Source: Cyclobacteriaceae bacterium
GTDB lineage: Bacteria > Bacteroidota > Bacteroidia > Cytophagales > Cyclobacteriaceae
NCBI GenBank assembly: GCA_028285685.1
Contig: JANQOR010000024.1
Location: 24,713-88,712 of the forward strand
DNA: 64,000 bases
Direction: 5' to 3'
The notes beneath the pieces were generated by a model. The model was not told the DNA's origin. It did not search any database and saw nothing but the letters and a program-made list of their open reading frames with translations. Position numbers and translations under genes: made by a program. Shown piece by piece: positions 34,451 through 42,426 of this stretch (position 1 is the stretch's first letter; each line of letters opens with the position of its first letter).

Positions 34451-35758
34451 ATGGATAAAAATCAATTACCTACAGTCATCATAGGAGCCGGACCGATTGG
34501 TTTAGCAGCAGCCGCTCACCTGTGCAAGAGGAAAGTCCCCTTCCTGATTTTGGAAGCGGGAAATCAAATAGCTCATAATGTAAAAAGCTGGAGGCATGTT
34601 TCGATGTTTTCCCCCTGGGAATACAACCTGGATCATGCCTCCATTGATATTCTTGAAGCCTACGAATGGGAAAAACCAGTAGACCATGAAGTCCCAACAG
34701 GGGCAGAACTCATCGAGAAATACTTACTCCCACTCTCTGAAACGAAGGAAATAAAACCACATCTCCGGCTTAACTCTCATGTGCTTGCGATCAGCAGGCG
34801 ACGAATCAACAAAATAAAGAACTACAGTCGTGAACGAGCACCGTTTGTACTTCGGGTACAGACACCGCATGCAACAGTCGTAATACATGCGCGAGCCGTA
34901 ATCGACGCATCCGGTACGTGGCACAATCCAAATCCATCAGGCGCCGACGGACTGCCTGCGATCGGCGAGAATAACCTTACCAACAAAATTTTTTACGGGA
35001 TTCCCGACATCCTCGGCAAAGACGAAAAAAAATACAAAAACAGGAGCGTAGCAGTGATCGGAAGCGGGCATTCGGCCATAAATGCTCTGCTTGAACTATC
35101 TGATCTTCAGCAAAAATCCCCTAATTCGAAGCTTTGCTGGATCTTAACGAAGGCCAAAGTCGAAGATGCGTATGGCGGCCTGGATGCGGACGAATTGCCA
35201 GGGCGAGGAAAAGTCGGAATGCGCATTAAGGAACTAGTAGACTCAGGAAACATCTCCGTTCATCTCCCCTACTTCGTAGAAGAATTCGAAACGACCAAAG
35301 ATCAAGTCGTCATCAAAGGATATCAGAATAATACGAATGAACATGTTCTGACAGATCAGGTGATCGTTGCAACTGGCTTAAGGCCTGACGTGAGTTTTTT
35401 GCGTGAACTTAGAGTCTCCTTAGACTATGCACTTGAATGTCCACAAAAACTGGCGTCTCTAATTGACCCCAACATCCACAGATGTGGATCTGTCGCTCCT
35501 CACGGAGAGGCTGAGCTCAGACATCCCGAAAAAGACTTCTATATCGTTGGCATGAAAAGCTACGGTCGCGCACCTACCTTCCTGTTAGCAACAGGCTACG
35601 AACAGGTCAGATCCGTTGTGGCGGCCATTGCAGGTGACTGGGAAGCTGCCAGAAACGTAAAGCTCTCGCTGCCCGAATCCGGTGTGTGTGGAGTACCGAA
35701 GGCTGTGGATCCAAATTTTTTAGAATTTGATCGTTCAGATGAATTTGAAAATGCATAA
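34451..35758 (+). CDS. FAD/NAD(P)-dependent flavoprotein, ArsO-like
   Basis: A 435-residue oxidoreductase. An N-terminal dinucleotide fold binds FAD (TVIIGAGPIGLAAAAHL, G12-G17, ending in LILEAG) and a second one near 200 binds NAD(P)H (VAVIGSGHSAINALLEL). The C-terminal part includes DQVIVATGLRPDVSFL and GMKSYGRAPTFLLATGYEQVRS. The latter resembles flavoproteins found in arsenic-resistance clusters of actinobacteria (ArsO type), though substrate oxidation has to be inferred. It has a perfect operator at its start codon, shared with the MerB-like gene 8 kb away. It stands as a single transcription unit. Confidence 0.78.
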   Translation: MDKNQLPTVIIGAGPIGLAAAAHLCKRKVPFLILEAGNQIAHNVKSWRHVSMFSPWEYNLDHASIDILEAYEWEKPVDHEVPTGAELIEKYLLPLSETKEIKPHLRLNSHVLAISRRRINKIKNYSRERAPFVLRVQTPHATVVIHARAVIDASGTWHNPNPSGADGLPAIGENNLTNKIFYGIPDILGKDEKKYKNRSVAVIGSGHSAINALLELSDLQQKSPNSKLCWILTKAKVEDAYGGLDADELPGRGKVGMRIKELVDSGNISVHLPYFVEEFETTKDQVVIKGYQNNTNEHVLTDQVIVATGLRPDVSFLRELRVSLDYALECPQKLASLIDPNIHRCGSVAPHGEAELRHPEKDFYIVGMKSYGRAPTFLLATGYEQVRSVVAAIAGDWEAARNVKLSLPESGVCGVPKAVDPNFLEFDRSDEFENA

Positions 35759-35897
35759 AAATGACCGTCGCAATTTTCAAAACAGCCGACGAGATGCTCC
35801 GTTCGTGTGAAATACAGGTTGTATGATTGTTTTTTAAAATCTTTATGGCGAGGTGTCTTGAGCTCAATTAATTTATGGATCCAAAAAACTTCAAGTC

Positions 35898-37076
35898 ATG
35901 AAAAATAGCAAATCATTTCATTCTCTTGCTGTCCATGCTGGTGGTAATCTTTCCAAGCATCAGGGAGCTATTTCTACTCCAATTTTCAATGCTTCCACCT
36001 TTGCATTTCCGGACGCTGAGAAAGGGTCCGCCATCCATGAGGGTGAGATTCCCGGTTACTTCTACAGTAGAATAAATAATCCCACGCAAGAAGTCCTTGA
36101 ATCAGCAATGGCAGAATTAGAATCCGGAGAAGCTGCGATTGCTTTTTCCTCCGGCATGGCTGCTATCTCTGGTGCACTGCTAACTTACCTGAAGCCTGGG
36201 GATCATCTGGTTGCTCCTGAATCGATTTACGCATCTACTAGCGGACTTCTTGAATACCTGACATCACTTGGAATGGAGGTTACTCTAGTTGATGCCACCA
36301 ATTCAGAGAATTACAAGCAAGCCATTCAAGACAATACCAAAGTGTTCTATTTGGAATCTCCTGCTAATCCTACACTAAAGCTGTGTGATATCCGGGGGGT
36401 TAGTTCGATAGCCAACAAAGCCCGAATAAACACTTTACTGGACAACACATTCGCTACACCTTACAATCAGACCCCTATCGAATTTGGAGTAGATGCTGTC
36501 GTTCACAGCATGACGAAGTATATCGGTGGTCACGCAGATATACTAGGTGGTGTTCTTATTGGATCAAAAGGTCTGGTCGAAAAATGTCGATGGAGCATCA
36601 ACAAGTTGTTCGGTGGGGTGCCCTCTCCCCTCACTTGCTGGCTGGCACTGAGGGGAATAAAAACACTTGCGCTTCGAATGGAAAAGCATAATTCAAATGC
36701 ATTAGCAATTGCCGAATTCTTGGAATCACATCCAAAGGTGAAAAAAGTACATTACCCGGGATTGACTTCGCATCCACAGCATGAGTTAGCAAAAAAACAA
36801 ATGCGCGGGTTCGGGGGGATGATCGCTTTCGAGGTTGGAGGCGTAAGGGAAGGTCGTCAGTTAGTTAATAATGTCAAGCTCTGCACACTTGCCGTCTCAT
36901 TGGGAGACGTTTCAACCTTGATCCAACATTCAGCCTCTATGACTCATGCCTCTGTTCCTAAGGAATTAAGAACAAGAGCCGGCATAACCGATGGCCTAAT
37001 CCGACTTTCGGTCGGCATTGAGGATGCCGACGACATCATCGAAGACCTTGATCGGGCATTGTCCAAAGTTCATTAA
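35898..37076 (+). CDS. Cys/Met-metabolism PLP enzyme (cystathionine or methionine gamma-lyase type)
   Basis: A 392-residue fold-type I PLP enzyme of the trans-sulfuration family. Motifs are AISTPIFNASTFAF, GYFYSRINNPTQEVLE, AIAFSSGMAAISGALL (phosphate binding) and HSMTKYIGGHADILGG with the PLP lysine at K207. The C-terminal part reads SVGIEDADDIIEDLDRAL. Length is standard. Cystathionine gamma-synthase, gamma-lyase and methionine gamma-lyase cannot be told apart by eye. The DinB-family gene follows after 21 bp; the two may be co-transcribed. The upstream 139 bp hold no clear consensus promoter. Confidence 0.88.
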   Translation: MKNSKSFHSLAVHAGGNLSKHQGAISTPIFNASTFAFPDAEKGSAIHEGEIPGYFYSRINNPTQEVLESAMAELESGEAAIAFSSGMAAISGALLTYLKPGDHLVAPESIYASTSGLLEYLTSLGMEVTLVDATNSENYKQAIQDNTKVFYLESPANPTLKLCDIRGVSSIANKARINTLLDNTFATPYNQTPIEFGVDAVVHSMTKYIGGHADILGGVLIGSKGLVEKCRWSINKLFGGVPSPLTCWLALRGIKTLALRMEKHNSNALAIAEFLESHPKVKKVHYPGLTSHPQHELAKKQMRGFGGMIAFEVGGVREGRQLVNNVKLCTLAVSLGDVSTLIQHSASMTHASVPKELRTRAGITDGLIRLSVGIEDADDIIEDLDRALSKVH

Positions 37077-37097
37077 CAAACTCAACCAAAAAATCCA

Positions 37098-37577
37098 ATG
37101 AAAGACCTGCACAACATCATTTCATGCCTTGAACAAAGCCCTAAAATACTCAGCTCCATGATCGAAGATATTCCATTCGAGCTGCTTAAAACGGCAAGAA
37201 AACCAGGAAAATGGTCTATTCACGAAAATGCTTGTCATCTTTCACAGGCTGAGCATATGATCAACGGGAGGTTTACAAAATTTGTAGAATTTGAAAACCC
37301 AGCATTCGAGCCTTATTTACCCGGCAGCACTGTTGAGGAAAACTTGCTGTCCCTAGATCTCCATGACGAATTAGCACATTTCAAGCAACTCAGAGCCGAC
37401 ACTGTTGACTTGCTAAAAATGTATGATCCTTCCATTTGGAGTAGAAAAGCAAATCATCCTCAGTACAGTAAATATGATGCCCGAATCCTGGCCAGGCATA
37501 CATTGATGCATGACCATTTCCATATGTACCGGATAGAGGAACTCTGGTTAACTAAAGACGAATTTTTGCTAGCATGA
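37098..37577 (+). CDS. DinB-family protein
   Basis: A 159-residue four-helix protein of the DinB/YfiT superfamily: KPGKWSIHENACHLSQAEHMINGRF contains the first metal-type His in the usual helix-2 position, and ARHTLMHDHFHMYRIEELW supplies the two later His residues. These form a Ni/Zn site in thiol-transferase members (bacillithiol or mycothiol transferases), but the thiol used here is unknown. It overlaps the next gene by 4 bp (ATGA). Confidence 0.8.
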   Translation: MKDLHNIISCLEQSPKILSSMIEDIPFELLKTARKPGKWSIHENACHLSQAEHMINGRFTKFVEFENPAFEPYLPGSTVEENLLSLDLHDELAHFKQLRADTVDLLKMYDPSIWSRKANHPQYSKYDARILARHTLMHDHFHMYRIEELWLTKDEFLLA

Positions 37578-38092
37578 AACAATTGGCTCTTGATCGAATG
37601 ATGCCCTTGACCTGGGCGGAAGGGAAATGGACGGGAAGAGGAAAAGGTGGGTTTCCAACGATGGATGCGTTTGAATATGATAGCTCGATTCATGTTCGGT
37701 TCCTTGAAGATGCGTTTGATCAGGAACCCCTGATTCATTTCGAAGAGATCGCATGGGTTTATGAAAAAGCTGAAAGGAAATTTAAGCACTGGGAAACAGG
37801 TTTTTTCAAACCAGCTAATGGCGAGGGGATTCAATTTTACGTCAGCCACAACACTGGAAGAATTGAGGTTACCAATGGAGAATACACAGCATTCGATAAA
37901 ATGAAAAAATCATTCGAATTGAGGCTTGAAAGTGATTTCATGCGAAACGAAGCAGGACTGAAAACAGCCTATAAAAGCTTCCGTACGATTCAACTGAACC
38001 AAGATTCACTAGACTATGTCTTGGAAATGAGCACGGAGGACGTCTCGGGGCGAACGCTTCACTTGAAAGCGTCTCTAAGCAGAGTTACCTAG
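37574..38092 (+). CDS. Nitrobindin-like heme-binding beta-barrel protein
   Basis: A 172-residue cytoplasmic beta-barrel of the FABP/nitrobindin (THAP4-like) family. Diagnostic sequences are LTWAEGKWTGRGKGGFPTM near residues 13-32 (GxWxGxG), HFEEIAWVYEKA, and the conserved HWETGFFKPANGEGIQFY. Nitrobindins bind ferric heme and can isomerise peroxynitrite; the heme-ligating His near the C-terminus (TLHLKASLSR) is plausible. It is coupled to the DinB gene by ATGA. Its stop codon touches the stop of the convergent permease gene with no intervening base. Confidence 0.8.
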   Translation: MKQLALDRMMPLTWAEGKWTGRGKGGFPTMDAFEYDSSIHVRFLEDAFDQEPLIHFEEIAWVYEKAERKFKHWETGFFKPANGEGIQFYVSHNTGRIEVTNGEYTAFDKMKKSFELRLESDFMRNEAGLKTAYKSFRTIQLNQDSLDYVLEMSTEDVSGRTLHLKASLSRVT

Positions 38093-40540
38093 TTATTCAG
38101 CCTTCAACGTTACCACAGGATCACTCATGGCTGCCTTGTAGGACTGTACCATCACCGTCAGAGCGGTAATAAAAAATGAAAGAAAGGATGCCGTCAATAA
38201 TACTCCGGTTCCCAATGAAACTCTGTAAGCAAAGCCACTTAACCACTCATTCATAAGAAGTACTATTGCTGGAATAGCCAATACAATTGAAATCAAAGTC
38301 AGCTTACCGAAATACTTCTGAAAAAGAAGGACAATGCCAATAACTGAACTTCCAAGCACTTTGCGAACACCGATTTCTTTTATCCTCAAGCGCGCAACAT
38401 AAGCGGAAAGACCAAATAACCCGATTACTGCGATTAGTATCGCCAGACTGGAAAATGCAGTAAAGAATCTACTTAGTTTCTTTTCAGAGCTATACAATTC
38501 ATCGAGTTTATCATCTAGAAAATAATAGCTCATCGAAGTGCCTGGAACAAGTCGATCCCAGACCTGTTCAACAGAAGCAATGGTCTCCATAAGCTCACCC
38601 GACTGAACCTTTAGAGACAGTACCTTCATAGGTAGCATCGGATAGTAGTTCTTTTCCCTTGACACCGTCTCGGTACTCAGAATAGCAAGTGGTGAAATTT
38701 CCACATGCAACGAGGCAAAATGAAAATCCTCTACGATACCAACGATCGTAAAATCCCTTGAATCTGCAGCGTTTCTCGGAATAATATTCCTGATGGTTTC
38801 CCCCACCAGGTCATCGCCAAGTCCAAGAGTTTCTACTGCTTTACGATTGAGTAGTACCGCCAAAGAATCGTGAAAAGTCTTATCAAAAATTCTTCCATCA
38901 ACCACGCTAATCCCCATCGTTGAAAGGTACGTATCATCAGCCATCACACAATTAAACACCGATGATTCCGATGATTCGGGCATTCGCCAAATACTTCCGA
39001 AAAACAGTCGGTCCCCTGGAAAAGTACTCGATCCACCTACATCTTTCACTCCATTGATTGTAAGAACCTGATCCTGGAATACTTCAGGATTCTCAAGAAG
39101 TTCGGCACGCTCCACAATCAGCACATTTTCCTCATCAAATCCCAACTCCGTATTTTGGAGAAAATCAAGTTGTTGTTGAACAATGAAAGTTGCCCCGATC
39201 AGGATGGTAGAGATCCAAAATTGGAACACAATAAGAATATGCCTAAGAAAGATGGCCTGCTTGCTTGTTCTGAACTTCCCCTTGAGAACAGTGACAGATT
39301 TGAATGAAGACAAGGCAAAGGCAGGATAAACTCCTGCTAGAATTCCTGTCAATAGTGCACAGGCAATCAAAATTAACAGCGCCATCGGGGTCAATAATAT
39401 GGAATATCTTAAGGACACCTCAAACCAATTGTTAATCCCAGGAACCAAGAGAGTAATCAACAGAATAGAAAGTACGTAGCTGATTAGGGACAGAACTACT
39501 GATTCTGTAAGAAATTGGAAAATCAGTCTCTTTTTGTCTGAGCCTAGAACTTTCCGAACTCCAACTTCTTTCGCGCGATCAAAAGATCTTGCGGTTGACA
39601 GATTAACAAAATTGACAATCGCCAGCACAAAAACGAATATCCCTACAGAAATAAGTATATAGATATAGGTACTGTTGCCATTAACACCTAGCTCATTTTG
39701 AAGATGCGACTTTAAATGAATGTCTGTAATTTTTTGCAGGTAATATCGGTAACCATTTCCTGCTGCAACATAGTCATCATAAGAGGCCCCTGTTATGCGT
39801 TCAATCGGCCCAGAAGCATACTTTTTAACGATAGGTGGAAACTGTTTCTCTAACTCAGCAGGATCCGCGCTTTCCTCCAAAATCATATAGCTGTGCAAGG
39901 CGAAGTTGACGTAATTTGGGTTTCGAAAAAATGGTTGCAAAGCCATGTTTGCCAGAAAGTCGAACGTGAAGTGAGTGTTCACTGGGACTTCCCTTGTAAC
40001 TCCAGAAACAACAAAATCTCCTACCGACGTCTCAAGAACTTTTCCCATAGGATCCTGCTGACCGAAGTACTTTTGAGCTGCTCGCTCAGTCAGAACAATT
40101 GAATTTCCATCTTTAAGAGCTGTTTCTCGCTCTCCCTTAATCAGCTCAATACCAAAATGTTCAAAGAAGTTGGCATCGGCCATCAAGAATTCCGGCTCTA
40201 CTCTATTTTCATTCTCAAAATCAATGGTTACCTCTGCGAGCGGCCTCCAAATCCTTGTGTGTGAGACCACCTCTGGCAGTTCTTCTGTTATCGCCCTTCC
40301 CATAGCCGATGGTATCACGGCATAGTTGGATACATGATCCGGGTAAATTCGATCTAGGACTAAGCGATATTGGTTGTCGGCGCTGGGGTGGTAACTGTCA
40401 AAGTTGCTCTCTGATTTAACATAGAGGTAGATCGAGAGTGAGACCACTAAGCTGAGTGTGAGACCGACAATATTTATAAACGTGAAAAACGCTGACCTCC
40501 TTAAATTTCTTAAGGCCACCTTTAGATAAGTTCTTAGCAT
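38093..40540 (-). CDS. FtsX/MacB-family ABC transporter permease
   Basis: An 815-residue paralog of the permease at 432-3032 without the soluble prefix. The first span is at about 18-42 (FFTFINIVGLTLSLVVSLSIYLY), the first FtsX block has KEVGVRKVLG near 321 and the second KEIGVRKVLG near 718, with MacB-type periplasmic domains before each. No ATPase is next to it. An AraC-type membrane regulator lies 90 bp upstream on the same strand. The substrate is unknown; these permeases often act in antimicrobial-peptide or lipoprotein handling. Confidence 0.87.
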   Translation of the reverse strand: MLRTYLKVALRNLRRSAFFTFINIVGLTLSLVVSLSIYLYVKSESNFDSYHPSADNQYRLVLDRIYPDHVSNYAVIPSAMGRAITEELPEVVSHTRIWRPLAEVTIDFENENRVEPEFLMADANFFEHFGIELIKGERETALKDGNSIVLTERAAQKYFGQQDPMGKVLETSVGDFVVSGVTREVPVNTHFTFDFLANMALQPFFRNPNYVNFALHSYMILEESADPAELEKQFPPIVKKYASGPIERITGASYDDYVAAGNGYRYYLQKITDIHLKSHLQNELGVNGNSTYIYILISVGIFVFVLAIVNFVNLSTARSFDRAKEVGVRKVLGSDKKRLIFQFLTESVVLSLISYVLSILLITLLVPGINNWFEVSLRYSILLTPMALLILIACALLTGILAGVYPAFALSSFKSVTVLKGKFRTSKQAIFLRHILIVFQFWISTILIGATFIVQQQLDFLQNTELGFDEENVLIVERAELLENPEVFQDQVLTINGVKDVGGSSTFPGDRLFFGSIWRMPESSESSVFNCVMADDTYLSTMGISVVDGRIFDKTFHDSLAVLLNRKAVETLGLGDDLVGETIRNIIPRNAADSRDFTIVGIVEDFHFASLHVEISPLAILSTETVSREKNYYPMLPMKVLSLKVQSGELMETIASVEQVWDRLVPGTSMSYYFLDDKLDELYSSEKKLSRFFTAFSSLAILIAVIGLFGLSAYVARLRIKEIGVRKVLGSSVIGIVLLFQKYFGKLTLISIVLAIPAIVLLMNEWLSGFAYRVSLGTGVLLTASFLSFFITALTVMVQSYKAAMSDPVVTLKAE

Positions 40541-40630
40541 GTTGTACTTCTGAGTTTCGAGGTTCCTTTTAGGCTAAAGGTAGGTGGAGACCAAAACGAA
40601 ATCTTATGGATTCATGAATCCTGAAATGAT

Positions 40631-41632
40631 TTATACAGCCTTGGCTCTAAATTCAGATGGAGTTCTTCCTGTAATGCTCTTAAAGGCTTGATTGAATGAA
40701 GAAAGGTTGTTAAAACCGACATCCATGGCAATTGCTAAGATCTTCTCGTCTTGATTGGAATTCAACCTCTCAATGGCTTCTTCAATTCTATATCCATTTA
40801 CAAAACTTGAAAAATTCTGGCTGGTATGTTTGTTGATTACTAATGAGACATCTCGCTCACTTATATGAAGCGCATCTGCCAGATTGGTCAGGCTCAAATC
40901 TGACCGTAAGTAAAACCTATCGCTCTCCATAAGCCTTTTGAGTTGTTGCAAAATAGCTTCACCTTCCTCGTCCGTTATTTTAGATGCCGCATACTTTTTC
41001 CCCTCAATCTGAAATAGCTTCCTCGTATTGAAACCGACATAGACAAGTAAGAACATGAGAATGGAGAATGCTAGCGGACCAAATGAATAGGTGGGTATCA
41101 CTGTCAAGAATATAAGCGAGTACACCAACCAGATCGTTGCTAGCGCACCGGTTATTTGTATATACCACCTCCTAAGTCCAGCATCGACATTTCCCTGCAT
41201 TTTTCCGTAAGATCGGATGCTGAAGAAAACATAAATAAATGAGTGGACCAACACCATCCCGTAGGTCACAATCCAAAGTAAATTTCCCTCCTCATTCGGA
41301 ATATTGTTGCAAAACAGAACATAAGCAAGCGACGGGATAAAATGAAGGAAGTCCTTTTCAGCAATTCGTGTCTTCCCCAAAAGAACACTTCCATAGAGGA
41401 ATAGTAAAGGTCCAACGGCCGTGTTAGCAGCAATCCCCAAGTTTTTGATAAACAGTGGGAGATCCATTGCCGTGTAAAAGATCGATTTGGTCATCCGTAA
41501 GCTGAGAACGATAAGAATTAGGGCCAGAATCTTGTTGTCTAGCCTGCTGTCCCTCAGCAAGAAGAAGCCGAAAAAGAAGCTTAGCCCAAGACCAGCACTG
41601 CTCAGTACCGAAACGACTATAATATTTTCCAC
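40631..41632 (-). CDS. Membrane-anchored AraC-family regulator
   Basis: A 333-residue protein with an N-terminal half of about seven hydrophobic spans (e.g. VVSVLSSAGLGLSFFFGFFLL, then LALILIVLSLRMTKSIFY) and a C-terminal AraC double HTH (about residues 225-333: LSLTNLADALHISERDVSLVINK and ILAIAMDVGFNNLSSFNQAF, ending GRTPSEFRAK). This layout is common in Bacteroidota and suggests sensing of a membrane or extracellular signal with direct DNA binding. Its target is not evident; the downstream permease is one candidate. Confidence 0.88.
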   Translation of the reverse strand: MENIIVVSVLSSAGLGLSFFFGFFLLRDSRLDNKILALILIVLSLRMTKSIFYTAMDLPLFIKNLGIAANTAVGPLLFLYGSVLLGKTRIAEKDFLHFIPSLAYVLFCNNIPNEEGNLLWIVTYGMVLVHSFIYVFFSIRSYGKMQGNVDAGLRRWYIQITGALATIWLVYSLIFLTVIPTYSFGPLAFSILMFLLVYVGFNTRKLFQIEGKKYAASKITDEEGEAILQQLKRLMESDRFYLRSDLSLTNLADALHISERDVSLVINKHTSQNFSSFVNGYRIEEAIERLNSNQDEKILAIAMDVGFNNLSSFNQAFKSITGRTPSEFRAKAV

Positions 41633-41665
41633 AATTCTTCTAGTAACTACCCATTTCTTCGAGAA

Positions 41666-42346
41666 TTAGAATCTCCCATCAGATTCTTCCAGTTGCCAAA
41701 CTTCGTGATTCAGGTCAAATTCAGCAAACATTTCCTTCGCCTCTTTAATGGTCCATTTCCTCCAATCTTCTGCCAAGTGATTTCCGTACCATCTTTTTGA
41801 GAACTCCCAGAATTTTTGAATAGGTTGAATGTCTCCTTTTGGGATATTATGACGTTCAGACCACTCGTTCACCTGATCTTCATTTTCAAAAATGAGCATA
41901 TTGCTGCATGTATAGATAACATTATCCCAGGCTTTTCTCATAGGAATTGGAAAATGTATTAGGAGATTTTCTTCAACAACCCGACGATCTTCTATGTGTA
42001 TTTCAATCGGCTTACTTTCTCCCCCGACTGTCGTATAAATCGTCAAATCCGTTTGAATTAATGCTGCTGCTCCGAGCGAACACCAGGCGCAGTTTCCCCA
42101 CCACTGACCGTTGTTCGATCGAATATAGAAATTAGTAGGAGACATCGAAAACGGATGAACTACCCAGACCTTAGGCTCATTTGGATGGAGAACAACACCA
42201 TGGTCCACTTGTAAGGCCGATAGTGCTTGCTCCACTTCTCCCTCATCGCATTGAAAATAGGAACTCAACCAATGAATGTCTGGTGCATAGCCATTTTCAA
42301 TGGTCTCTTTGATTAGTATGTAATGCAGTGACGAATTTGAGATCAT
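41666..42346 (-). CDS. MerB-like (alkylmercury lyase family) protein with altered active site
   Basis: A 226-residue protein. Residues 1-55 look like the winged-helix-like N-terminal domain of MerB. The core has NCAWCSLGAAALI (C86, C89) and later NVIYTCSNMLIFENEDQVNEW (C147), which align with MerB's C96 (in AWCALDT) and C159. The Asp that follows in MerB (D99, needed for protonolysis) corresponds to G92 here, so classic organomercurial cleavage is doubtful. A further unusual tail (RWYGNHLAEDWRKWTIKEA) ends the protein. Its start is preceded by the same perfect operator as the flavoprotein gene. No merA, merT or merP is visible. Confidence 0.75.
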   Translation of the reverse strand: MISNSSLHYILIKETIENGYAPDIHWLSSYFQCDEGEVEQALSALQVDHGVVLHPNEPKVWVVHPFSMSPTNFYIRSNNGQWWGNCAWCSLGAAALIQTDLTIYTTVGGESKPIEIHIEDRRVVEENLLIHFPIPMRKAWDNVIYTCSNMLIFENEDQVNEWSERHNIPKGDIQPIQKFWEFSKRWYGNHLAEDWRKWTIKEAKEMFAEFDLNHEVWQLEESDGRF

Positions 42347-42365
42347 TCAAATCACAATAAAATGA

Positions 42366-42389
42366 GTATATCGTAAATATACGATATAC
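42366..42389. promoter_or_regulatory. Perfect operator GTATATCGT-N6-ACGATATAC, copy 2
   Basis: Same 9-bp arms as at 34427-34450, with spacer AAATAT, and outer symmetry extended by one more A/T pair on each side. It lies 20 bp upstream of the MerB-like start. On the minus strand TATATTTA overlaps the centre and could be the -7 element, with a TTG 16 bp further upstream, which is a short spacing. Confidence 0.75.
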
Positions 42390-42426
42390 TAGCTAGTCAA
42401 GTAAGGATTACGAACAGATTGAGGTG

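Noticed and set aside
41666-42389. Complete mercury-resistance operon
   Set aside because: Only a MerB-like gene is present; no MerA, MerT, MerP or MerR-type gene is visible, and the MerB catalytic Asp appears to be absent.
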